A stretch of DNA of 8,451 nucleotides from an uncultured Cellulosilyticum sp. (GTDB taxonomy: Bacteria > Bacillota > Clostridia > Lachnospirales > Cellulosilyticaceae). The translations under genes and the position numbers were made by a program. Location of the stretch: contig CAKVCL010000059.1 of NCBI GenBank assembly GCA_934725855.1, positions 1-8,451 of the forward strand, in the 5' to 3' direction. How positions within the stretch are numbered: position 1 is the stretch's first letter; every line of letters begins with the position of its first letter. The notes beneath the pieces were generated by a model. It was given only the letters and a program-made list of their open reading frames with translations, did no database searches and was not told the DNA's origin. Of the stretch, positions 1 to 6,561 are shown piece after piece.

Positions 1-6
1 TTTTAA

Positions 7-291
7 AACTCAAGATTTAAAAATCGCTATACCGAAGTTGTTTGGAATTTCTGTACCGAAGTGAATGGAATTCTACGCTTAGACACCATTACCACCAAAT
101 TTATGCTCCCCGTATCCGGTATTCTGGTGTGTCTGTTTGTAGGATGGAAACTATCAACTCGTAAATTATGGGTCGAGCTTACTTCTCACTTGACCGTAAC
201 CTTTAAACCAGTTCACATTTTTATCGGTTTATTACGTTACATATGCCCAACTCTTATTCTGATAATTATGATTTCAGGATTCTTACACTGA
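7..291 (+). pseudogene. C-terminal remnant of a sodium:neurotransmitter symporter (NSS) family protein
   Basis: The reading frame ends with TGA at 289-291 and encodes about 95 residues. Two hydrophobic segments are visible, one ending in LFVGW and one in LRYICPTLILIIMISG. This pattern (a helix with FVGW, then a short loop, then LRYxxP before the last helix) is typical of the last two membrane helices of bacterial NSS symporters, which normally have 11-12 helices. The same frame has a TAA at 4-6, so the rest of the protein cannot be read continuously; the only start candidate is GTG at 61, without a convincing ribosome site. I therefore read it as the tail of a truncated or frameshifted symporter gene whose body lies left of the window. 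The family assignment rests on remembered pattern, not a search. Confidence 0.5.
30..77 (+). repeat. Imperfect 24-bp tandem duplication
   Basis: TACCGAAGT occurs at 30-38 and again at 54-62, each followed after a few changed bases by TGGAATT. The two units are 24 bases apart, so the duplication keeps frame and gives a TEV motif twice, eight codons apart, just before the symporter-like segment. Confidence 0.6.
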
Positions 292-312
292 CGTTTTATT
301 GCTAACTCACTA

Positions 313-349
313 CATTCCTCCTCTAATCTAAATATTAAGAGGAGGAATG
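313..349 (+). terminator. 12-bp perfect inverted repeat between symporter remnant and phoA
   Basis: CATTCCTCCTCT (313-324) is perfectly complementary to AGAGGAGGAATG (338-349), with a 13-base AT-only-like spacer. It starts 22 bases after the symporter stop and is followed by a T-rich stretch (TATTTATATTTTT), so it may terminate upstream transcription. The right arm contains a strong Shine-Dalgarno-like GGAGG directly against an ATG at 347, which the stem would hide. Either role, terminator or folded leader upstream of phoA, is inference; the repeat itself is exact. Confidence 0.45.
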
Positions 350-466
350 CTATTTATATTTTTACCTGCTTTACTATTCTTTTACATTCTCATTCAAACG
401 TTTTTACACATTCTCTGTAGCCTGACTTCAGTTAAGAAATTCAGTAAATTCGGAGAAAGTAATCAA

Positions 467-1891
467 ATGTGTAAAAATACTGTTACCACCCTTGCTACCG
501 TTTTAGGCTTGGTAGCCTGTTTACCTGCTTTTGCAACTAACGGAGATGCCATTTACAATCGTGCTGCAACAGGAGATCTCACAGCTAACGGCGGCGCAAG
601 AAGAATTCACGTCGACATGGCCGAAATGTATAAGGCTCAGTTTGAATTAGCTACTAAAAAAACTGCAAAAAACGTAATCCTGCTTATAGGCGATGGAATG
701 GGTGATTCCGAAATTACTGCTGCTCGCAATTTTGCATACGGCGCAGGAGGAATGTTTCCCGGTATAGATGCATTGCCCTTTGCCGGTCAATACACCCATT
801 ATTCACTTAATAAAAAAACACACAAACCCGACTACGTAACCGACTCCGCAGCCTCCGCTACCGAGTGGGCTACTGGTTCTAAATCATATAACGGAGCAAT
901 CGGCGTTGATGTAAACGGAAAACCTCACGTCAATCTTCTCGAGCTTGCTAAAAAGAAGGGATTAGCTACAGGTAACGTTACCACCTCTGAAATTCAGGAT
1001 GCTACTCCTGCGGCCCTTATTGCTCATGTGACCCAAAGAAAGTGCTATGGTCCTAAAGCAACAGCGGAAAAATGCCCTACAGACCTGCTTGAAAAAGGCG
1101 GTTTGGGCTCAATTACCGAGCAATTGTTAGCAACACGTCCCGATGTAACTCTGGGAGGTGGTATGAAAACTTTTGCAGAAAAAACTGTCGGCGGAAAATA
1201 TGCAGGTAAAACTCTGCTTGAACAGGCACATGCGGAAAACTATACCATCGTAACTTCCGCAAAAGAATTGGCCGCGATCAAAGAAGCGAATCAGAGCAAG
1301 CCATTACTCGGATTATTCCACGAAGGGAATATGGACACGGCTTTAACTGGCCCTCAGGCCTCAGTACGCGGAAATTTAGATAAAGATCCCGTTAAATGTG
1401 AAATTAATCCTAAACACAAAGATTCGGAACCGCGTTTAGGAGAAATGACTAAAAAGGCAATCGAATTGCTTTCCGCCAACGATAAAGGATTCTTCTTGCA
1501 GGTTGAATCCGCATGTATCGACAAGCAGGCTCATAAATCTACACCTTGTGCTCAGTTTGGCGAAACCATCCAAATGGATGAGGCTGTACAGGCTGCTCTC
1601 GATTTTGCCAAGAAAGACGGCGAAACTCTTGTCATCTTAACAGCAGATCATGCTCACTCAACACAAATTGTATATCCTAATGCTGAGGCACCTGGCTATA
1701 CTCAGGCTGTAATAACTGCTGACGGTGCCCCTATGTCTATATCCTACGGAAATTCAAATGATGTCAACGACACTGGCCATACCGGTGCACAGCTAAGAAT
1801 TGCGGCCTATGGCCCCGGTGCAATCAATGTGATGGGTCTTACCGATCAATCCGATGTTTTCTTCACCATCAAGAGTGTTCTGGGATTGTAA
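467..1891 (+). CDS. phoA: Periplasmic alkaline phosphatase
   Basis: This enzyme hydrolyses phosphate monoesters in the periplasm, using two zinc ions and a magnesium ion. The 474-residue product aligns along its whole length with E. coli PhoA (471). By comparison the nucleophile is Ser127 in TDSAASAT; metal ligands are Asp76, Asp178, Thr180, Glu347, Asp352, His356, Asp394, His395 and His438; the phosphate-binding arginine is Arg191. Both disulfide pairs are kept (Cys193-Cys203, Cys311-Cys361). I chose ATG 467 over the upstream in-frame ATG 347 because it gives a normal signal peptide (hydrophobic core, then AFA before Thr24) and has GGAG at 452-455; at 347 the ribosome site is one base from the ATG. 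Odd points: Ala355 replaces E. coli Asp330, there is an extra Cys350 beside the active site, and LVAC at 15-18 also resembles a lipobox. No clear Pho box was found. A strong terminator follows. Confidence 0.96.
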   Translation: MCKNTVTTLATVLGLVACLPAFATNGDAIYNRAATGDLTANGGARRIHVDMAEMYKAQFELATKKTAKNVILLIGDGMGDSEITAARNFAYGAGGMFPGIDALPFAGQYTHYSLNKKTHKPDYVTDSAASATEWATGSKSYNGAIGVDVNGKPHVNLLELAKKKGLATGNVTTSEIQDATPAALIAHVTQRKCYGPKATAEKCPTDLLEKGGLGSITEQLLATRPDVTLGGGMKTFAEKTVGGKYAGKTLLEQAHAENYTIVTSAKELAAIKEANQSKPLLGLFHEGNMDTALTGPQASVRGNLDKDPVKCEINPKHKDSEPRLGEMTKKAIELLSANDKGFFLQVESACIDKQAHKSTPCAQFGETIQMDEAVQAALDFAKKDGETLVILTADHAHSTQIVYPNAEAPGYTQAVITADGAPMSISYGNSNDVNDTGHTGAQLRIAAYGPGAINVMGLTDQSDVFFTIKSVLGL

Positions 1892-1918
1892 TTTAACTTT
1901 TTCATCGCATAAATACTC

Positions 1919-1943
1919 AACCACCGCATTAGCGGTGGTTTTT
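1919..1943 (+). terminator. Intrinsic terminator of phoA
   Basis: AACCACCGC (1919-1927) and GCGGTGGTT (1932-1940) form a perfect 9-bp GC-rich stem with an ATTA loop, and the T run continues to 1943. It begins 28 bases after the phoA stop codon. AACCACCGC on the other strand is preceded by no comparable T run, so it acts mainly for the + strand. Confidence 0.93.
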
Positions 1944-2402
1944 ATGTATTGCCAAGAAAATTTGCACCCAATTTATTATTGTGCAACTCATAAAGTCTTT
2001 TTGATAACTTTTGTGCTGTACAAAAATTTTGCCACAATTTTAAAAATATCGAGTTACTACAAAAAAAGCAAATGTAGTAAAAAGTTACTTCTGCATTATT
2101 CGGAGTGTGTTTTATTGTGTTATGCTCGACGTGAAAATGGCTTAAGAATGCGGTTTACAGAGTAAAATCAATTTAATTATATTAATTCAGAAAAAAAATA
2201 GATTTTATACTTGGATGGTGCGAAAGAAAGTACACAAAACTTTTTATTTTTGTTTATTTTCAATAAGTTAAAAATTTTGTCCCGTTTTGTTCACGTTTTG
2301 TATAAAAATGGAAGGCAAAAAGCAGTGTTTACTTGAAGCGATTACCAATAAGTAGACTGTACAATATTCTCCTAATTTTGCACTATTTTTGTTAAATTTC
2401 GT

Positions 2403-2466
2403 ATTTCGCAAATGCGGGTATCATAATTCGTAAATGTGGGTATTTCTATTTCGCAAAAAAGGGAGT
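2403..2466 (+). repeat. Three iteron-like direct repeats, 22-23 bp period
   Basis: ATTTCGCAAATGCGGGTAT (2403-2421), AATTCGTAAATGTGGGTAT (2425-2443) and ATTTCGCAAAAAAGGGAGT (2448-2466) are three 19-bp direct repeats. Units 1 and 2 differ at three positions; unit 3 is more degenerate in its second half. The 22-23 bp period places them on the same face of the helix, as in iterons bound by plasmid Rep proteins. Binding by any particular protein is inference. Confidence 0.7.
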
Positions 2467-2473
2467 CATTTAT

Positions 2474-2505
2474 TTTTCCACAAGTATTCCACCGACTTTT
2501 CCACA
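2474..2505 (+). promoter_or_regulatory. Pair of DnaA-box matches next to iteron-like repeats
   Basis: TTTTCCACA at 2474-2482 and at 2497-2505 both match the relaxed DnaA-box consensus TTWTNCACA. A third, poorer copy, TATTCCACC (2485-2493), lies midway. The spacing of the outer two, 23 bp, equals the iteron period. The very AT-rich DNA that follows to about 2750 could be the unwinding region. Iterons, DnaA boxes and an AT-rich stretch in this order are the usual parts of a theta-type plasmid origin; no rep gene lies in the window. Confidence 0.5.
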
Positions 2506-2792
2506 ACTAATAATATCCTATTCTTAATTAGGATTTTATCAAAAATTGCAGATTAAAACTTCTGCATTACAGATTCTATTTTTAATAAATTTCTTAATTA
2601 TCAAAATGTTATTTTGATTTTTACGTTTTACTCCAACTGAATTTTACGGTTTATTTTATCTTTTTTGAGTTATACTGTTATCAAAATATTCTCAAAATTT
2701 TCGTTTATATATCAAATATCTTATCTAAGTTCTTAAGACCTTTTTAACATGGATCTAAATCTCTTAGGTAACTCTTTGTAGTTTAATTATTT

Positions 2793-4675
2793 ATGGAAGA
2801 TTTAACAAAAACCCATCCTAATTTAATAAAAGAATGGGACTATTCAAAGAATACAATTCTTCCGACAGATGTCTCTTTTGGAAGTGCAAAAAAAAAGTCT
2901 TTTGGATATGCCCAAAAGGTCACTCTTATGAGGCATCTGTATGTAGTAGAGCATCTCAAAATACTGGCTGTCCTTATTGCGCAAATCAAAAAGTACTTGC
3001 AGGTTATAATGATCTTGCTACAACCCATCCAAATTTGCTAAAAGAATGGGATTACAACAAAAACAAAGATTTACCAAGTACAGTTTTTGCTGGTTCCCAT
3101 AAAAAGTATTATTGGATTTGTCCTAAAGGTCATTCATATGTAGCTTCTTTAGTAAGAAGAAAAAATGGTCAGGGGTGCCCTTATTGTTCAAATAAAAAAA
3201 TTTTAGTTGGAATCAATGATTTTGAGTCACTTTACCCTAATTTAGCTAAAGAATGGGATTTCGCTAAAAATTCGCTCAAACCATCTGATTATTTTCCAAC
3301 TTCAAATAAAAAAGTGTATTGGATCTGCTCTTTAGGTCATTCATATAAAGCTGTAATAAGTAAAAGAACGATATCTAATCAATCTTGTCCAATTTGTGCT
3401 GGAAGAAGGGTCTTACAAGGTTTTAATGATTTAGCCACAACTCATCCTAACTTAATAAAAGAATGGGATTACAACAAAAACACTATCTTGCCAACAGAAG
3501 TTACTCATGGTAGCGATAAAAAGATATATTGGATATGCAAATATGGTCATTCTTGGAAATCTACAATTAGCTCAAGAGTATCAAATACAGGCTGTCCAAT
3601 TTGTGCTAAAGGTAGTCAAACGTCTTTTCCTGAAAAAGTAATAACTTTTTATTTAAAAAAGGCTTTTTCAGAAGTATATTCAAATTATTTTCCTGCATTT
3701 ATGAATGGATTAGAGCTAGATATCTATATACCTAGTATTAATGTAGCAATAGAGTATGATGGTGAAAAATGGCATACCGATGCAAAAAAAGATATAAAGA
3801 AAGATAATATTGCAAAAGAAAATGGTATAACCCTATATCGTATTAGGGAACCAAAGTGTCCGAACATAGAATCTAGTTCTAAAATAATTACCCTTGATAA
3901 TAAAAAAGTATTAGCTCCTGCTATAGAAAAATTATTTAACCATCTCGCTGATGATGGCTTTTTAGAGCAAGCCAAGATCCCTAAAATAAATATAGAAATA
4001 GATCGTTCCTTAATTTTTTCTGAAAGCAATTTTTGTGAAGCCAAGAATAGTATTGAAAACAGTTCTTTTGTAAATGAATGGGATTATGAAAGGAACAAAA
4101 ATATTTACCCATACATGTTTTCAAAATATTCTTCAAAAAAGGTTTATTGGCTTTGTAAACTAAATCATAGCTATGAAGCATCAATTTCAGATAGATCTTC
4201 TGGAAAAGGATGCCCAATATGTGCAGGAAAGAAAATACTTGCAGGTTTTAACGACTTAGCAAGCTTGCATCCAGAGCTTCTTTGTGAATGGGACTATGAT
4301 TCAAATACAATTAAGCCAACAGAAATAGGGGCGGGTTCGGATAAAAAAGTGTATTGGAAATGTGCTAAAGGACATTCTTACGAAATGTCTGTGGGCAACA
4401 AAGTTTATCAACATCTTAAATGTCCATATTGCTCAAATAAGAGAATTTTAAAAGGCTTTAATGACTTGGCAACTTTAAGACCTGATCTCGAAAAAGATTG
4501 GGATTACGCAAAAAACACAATTTCTCCATCTGAAATAAGTTTAGGTAGTCATAAAAAAGTGTATTGGAAGTGTGCTAAATGTGGGCATACATGGATAACT
4601 ATGGTGTTTAACAGGACAACACACAAATCAGGTTGTCCTAAATGTGCAATTAGACATAGAAATGAAAAGGAATAG
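2793..4675 (+). CDS. Zinc-ribbon repeat protein with internal Vsr/EDxHD-like nuclease domain; frame broken at an A9 run
   Basis: Read as one protein with a -1 shift at 2888-2896 it has about 627 residues. Four zinc-ribbon repeats (about residues 2-71, 72-140, 141-210, 211-275) come first, then a nuclease-like domain (278-385), a linker, and three more repeats (426-485, 486-555, 556-620). Each repeat follows the pattern NDLATxHPxLxKEWDYxKN, GSxKKVYWxC, xGHSY, CPxC, which matches the probable zinc-ribbon family DUF4379 (PF14311); Cys-His-Cys-Cys would bind zinc. The central domain shows Glu281, Asp310 in ELDIYIP, Glu321/Asp323 in AIEYDG, His328 and nearby Asp, then YRIRE, like Vsr/DUF559-type endonucleases. 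I infer DNA binding and cleavage; the substrate is unknown. ATG 2793 is the first in-frame start after TAA at 2784 but has no good ribosome site. Without the shift, the 2793 frame stops at 3041, and the 3' frame is open from before ATG 2834, which falls inside repeat 1. It abuts the convergent gene at 4676. Confidence 0.8.
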
Positions 4676-5488
4676 TTATTTTTGCCATTCACTAGGGAAA
4701 ATATTGCTATAGTGCTCTATATGAATTTTGTTAATATCTATAAGCCTCCATTTTTTCCATATTCCTAAAAATGATCGATACCCTAAGCAGTACGTATCTA
4801 TCGTATTCAATGTCCCACCTGAAAAACAGTGGACTGTAAAAAGGATTTCCTCTTTTCCATCTCCATTGAAGTCAGCTCTATATAGTTGGGAAAAAAGACT
4901 TCCTGCTTTATGATGGAGACATGATTCACTATCAAAAGAATCTTCTAGTAATTCAACAAAAATACCATCTAATGAGTCTTTATTGATTTGAACTCTATTT
5001 TTCTTTAATAAGTCTTTTATACTTTTTCCTTTCAGTTCTGATTCTTCATCTGGAGGAGTAAAGAAATCGAGCAAAGTTGCAGGCAAACTCTGAATTAAAT
5101 CGATAAATTTTACTTTTGTTGGTTTGTAAAAATTATTTCTAGCATTTTCTAGAAGATTTAGCACTGTTATCATTGAATCAAGATAAGATTCTTCTCTAAT
5201 GTCTATTGTAGTATTCGAATAATAACCATTGTCCTTTGCATATAAAAAATCTCTTAGAGTTTTAACTTCATACTTTTCATTACTCGCTTCTCTAACAAGA
5301 GTTATTGGATAAGGTAGTTTCATTGAAAGATATTTATCGATACTTTCTCCAATTTTTTCTGTTGCTACTACTGATATTTTTCCTGAAATTTTATAAGTAT
5401 AAATTAGGCTTACTAATGCTATGAGAATGGAAAATAAAGAGAGAACTAATTCTAAAATATCAATGTTATTTTTTATGAGCTCAAACAA
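4676..5488 (-). CDS. Unrecognised single-pass membrane protein with a cytoplasmic-looking C-terminal domain
   Basis: The 270-residue product is not a family I recognise. Residues 11-31 form one hydrophobic helix, followed by TYKISGK, which predicts an N-terminal anchor with a soluble remainder inside the cell. Residues 206-214 read DFNGDGKEE, a Dx[DN]xDG motif as found in calcium-binding and FG-GAP/VCBS-type loops, followed by a beta-rich tail with CFSGG and several aromatic residues. The start is TTG at 5488, supported by AAGG eight bases upstream; the next Met is residue 56 and would lose the helix. It lies 142 bases downstream of mobC on the same strand and ends back to back with the zinc-ribbon gene. 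The anchor plus sensor-like tail could suit a membrane partner of a defence system, but this is a guess. Confidence 0.75.
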   Translation of the reverse strand: MFELIKNNIDILELVLSLFSILIALVSLIYTYKISGKISVVATEKIGESIDKYLSMKLPYPITLVREASNEKYEVKTLRDFLYAKDNGYYSNTTIDIREESYLDSMITVLNLLENARNNFYKPTKVKFIDLIQSLPATLLDFFTPPDEESELKGKSIKDLLKKNRVQINKDSLDGIFVELLEDSFDSESCLHHKAGSLFSQLYRADFNGDGKEEILFTVHCFSGGTLNTIDTYCLGYRSFLGIWKKWRLIDINKIHIEHYSNIFPSEWQK

Positions 5489-5630
5489 TTAAAATACCTT
5501 TTATATACATAACTGTTAATTATTTATGAAGAAATAATTTTTACATTTTAGATCACATTCTGAAGTTCAAAAATATACTTTAGAAGTAGAATTTGCAAGA
5601 TTTAATAATTACACTGTGATAGAGAATGCC
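5489..5630 (-). other. Intergenic region between mobC and the membrane protein gene
   Basis: These 142 AT-rich bases separate two genes of the same strand. Nearest the membrane gene, on the minus strand, is AAAAGGTATTTTAATTG, giving AAGG before the TTG start. TATGTATAT just before it could be a -10 element, without a clear -35. I see no terminator for mobC, so readthrough is possible. Confidence 0.35.
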
Positions 5631-6227
5631 TTATTTACTACCTTTCATCAAATCCTTCCTATAACGCCCAGCATTGATAATTGCCCAAACTTTAGCAACA
5701 TGATCATCAATAGTATTAGAAAGATCCTCTGTACGCTTTATCATTCGTTTTAGAAGCTCTTTTACAGTCTCGCCATCTGATACTCTATCAAAATCAATGC
5801 TATTGGTCCTATGGGCAATCTGATTGAGATTTACACCCATCTTTCTGAGCTCTGAATTAGAGTCTCTTAATACAACTATTTCATCTTGTGTGTATTGAGG
5901 TTCATTAGCAACAAAACTTCTGATAATAGCAATTAGAGTTTGATTTCTACTTTTGTGTAGTTGATCTGCCATACGGTCAACTGCTGCAAGCTCATCAACA
6001 TTTAGATAAAGCCTTACATCTTTTTTAGCTCCTTTTGGCGGTAAAAAAGATTCTAAGCTTTTCTTTTCAATATTCCCCTGTTGTTGCAAGTGTTCATCAA
6101 GCGCAGCTTTGATAACAGCAGCTGCAAGTGTAGCAGGTTTAACACCAAGTTCATTTGAAATAGTGAGCCATTGGTCGTGATAGTTACCTAGATTCAAGGT
6201 TAGTTGCTTACGTTTTGAATTACCCAT
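5631..6227 (-). CDS. mobC: MobC-family relaxosome protein with N-terminal ribbon-helix-helix regions
   Basis: MobC-type proteins bind DNA beside the nick site and help the relaxase open the strands. In the 198-residue product, residues 70-107 (VRLYLNVDELAAVD and the two following helices) form a clear ribbon-helix-helix fold. Residues 120-141 (LRDSNSELRKMGVNLNQIAH) carry the hallmark NLNQIA motif of the MobC family (PF05713), followed by a helical tail to about 180. Residues 6-47 (KQLTLNLG, helix, GVKPAT, helix) look like a second, earlier ribbon-helix-helix unit. ATG 6227 is supported by AAGGA eight bases upstream. The gene reads away from the probable oriT at 6228-6586, the usual layout. 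What is missing is the relaxase gene that normally follows mobC; the next gene is the membrane protein. It may also repress its own promoter. Confidence 0.88.
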   Translation of the reverse strand: MGNSKRKQLTLNLGNYHDQWLTISNELGVKPATLAAAVIKAALDEHLQQQGNIEKKSLESFLPPKGAKKDVRLYLNVDELAAVDRMADQLHKSRNQTLIAIIRSFVANEPQYTQDEIVVLRDSNSELRKMGVNLNQIAHRTNSIDFDRVSDGETVKELLKRMIKRTEDLSNTIDDHVAKVWAIINAGRYRKDLMKGSK

Positions 6228-6261
6228 AGTTATGTCCTTCTTGGAAAATTTCGATCATGAC

Positions 6262-6277
6262 CGCAAGTTTACTTGCG
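6262..6277. promoter_or_regulatory. 7-bp perfect inverted repeat upstream of mobC
   Basis: CGCAAGT (6262-6268) and ACTTGCG (6271-6277) flank TT. On the minus strand this hairpin falls between TTGTCG and CATGAT, 16 bases apart, a weak candidate -35/-10 pair for mobC. A dimeric ribbon-helix-helix protein bound here would block that promoter, so it is a candidate MobC operator or part of oriT. Confidence 0.45.
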
Positions 6278-6304
6278 ACAAAATTCCTAATTTTTTGTGT
6301 CACT

Positions 6305-6330
6305 CAAAAGTAGGGCTAGCCCTAGTTTTG
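6305..6330. repeat. GGGCTAGCCC palindrome, copy 1
   Basis: TAGGGCTAGCCCTA (6311-6324) is a perfect 14-bp palindrome; with CAAAAG and GTTTTG on the flanks it extends to 26 bp with one mismatched pair. It is the first of three related sites between mobC and int and lies on the 5' side of the nic match. Confidence 0.8.
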
Positions 6331-6356
6331 CTCTCAGGGAGCAGGGTCGAAAAAAT

Positions 6357-6376
6357 CAAGATGCACTGCATTCTTG
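6357..6376 (+). repeat. Inverted repeat beside nic
   Basis: CAAG-ATGCA (6357-6365) pairs with TGCAT-TCTTG (6367-6376) with a one-base bulge and one-base centre. It ends 18 bases 5' of the proposed nick. In RP4-type oriTs an inverted repeat at this side is bound by the accessory protein (TraJ); MobC would be the analogue here. Confidence 0.6.
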
Positions 6377-6424
6377 GATATTTTTCCTATCCTGCCCTAG
6401 CTAAATTCTTATAAATTTGCCTTA

Positions 6425-6450
6425 AAAAAGTTGGGCATGCCCTACTTTTT
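6425..6450. repeat. GGGCATGCCC palindrome, copy 2
   Basis: GGGCATGCCC (6433-6442) with AAAAAGTT on the left and TACTTTTT on the right gives a 26-bp palindrome with one mismatched pair. The centre is 120 bp from copy 1 and the DNA is preceded by CCTTA, as is copy 3. Confidence 0.8.
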
Positions 6451-6480
6451 CTCCCTCAAAATTTCACAAAGTTTTTCCTT

Positions 6481-6506
6481 AAAAAGTTGGGCTAGCCCAA
6501 CTTTTT
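6481..6506. repeat. Perfect 26-bp palindrome, copy 3
   Basis: The core TTGGGCTAGCCCAA (6487-6500) is flanked by AAAAAG and CTTTTT, so the whole 26 bp equals its own complement. With T runs on both strands it could act as a bidirectional terminator when folded, but a loop-free palindrome also suits a dimeric regulator. It sits 80 bases from the int stop codon and 56 bp from copy 2. Confidence 0.85.
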
Positions 6507-6561
6507 ACATCAAAACTAGATCTTCTTTTGGAGATTAGTTTTTAAATTTGTTTGCTTAAAT

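Larger units (their letters stand above)
1944..2792. other. Gene-free AT-rich region with repeats and origin-like signals
   Basis: About 850 bases hold no convincing gene. Besides the iteron-like and DnaA-box arrays listed separately, inverted repeats are visible: TTACTACA/TGTAGTAA (2054-2061 and 2073-2080), TAATATCCTA/TAGGATTTTA with one mismatch (2511-2520 and 2529-2538), TGCAGA/TCTGCA (2547-2552 and 2561-2566), and ATCAAAAT/ATTTTGAT with a 3-base loop (2600-2618). The word TTATCAAAA recurs near 2536, 2598 and 2679. TTTTGT occurs three times at 2275, 2285 and 2296, that is, one helical turn apart. The promoter of the downstream zinc-ribbon gene must lie here, but no good -35/-10 pair stands out. 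Confidence 0.6.

Noticed and set aside
411..440. Possible Pho box (CTGTAGC then CTTCAGT 11 bases later)
   Set aside because: The second half matches the CTGTCAT repeat poorly, so PhoB control cannot be claimed from sequence.
347..466. Upstream in-frame ATG for a longer PhoA
   Set aside because: Its ribosome site is only one base from the ATG and inside a 12-bp stem; ATG 467 gives a normal signal peptide and family length.
1854..2165. Open frame of about 100 codons after phoA
   Set aside because: It starts inside phoA, runs through the phoA terminator hairpin and has a composition typical of random AT-rich DNA.
2403..2466. Short regularly spaced repeats as a CRISPR array
   Set aside because: Period 22-23 with 3-4 base gaps leaves no spacers; iterons fit better.
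3724..4217. Minus-strand open frames within the zinc-ribbon gene
   Set aside because: They are shadows of a strongly patterned repeat protein on the + strand.
6232..6414. 60-codon open frame in the mobC-int gap
   Set aside because: It overlaps the oriT hairpins and nic match, has no ribosome site and no recognisable protein pattern.
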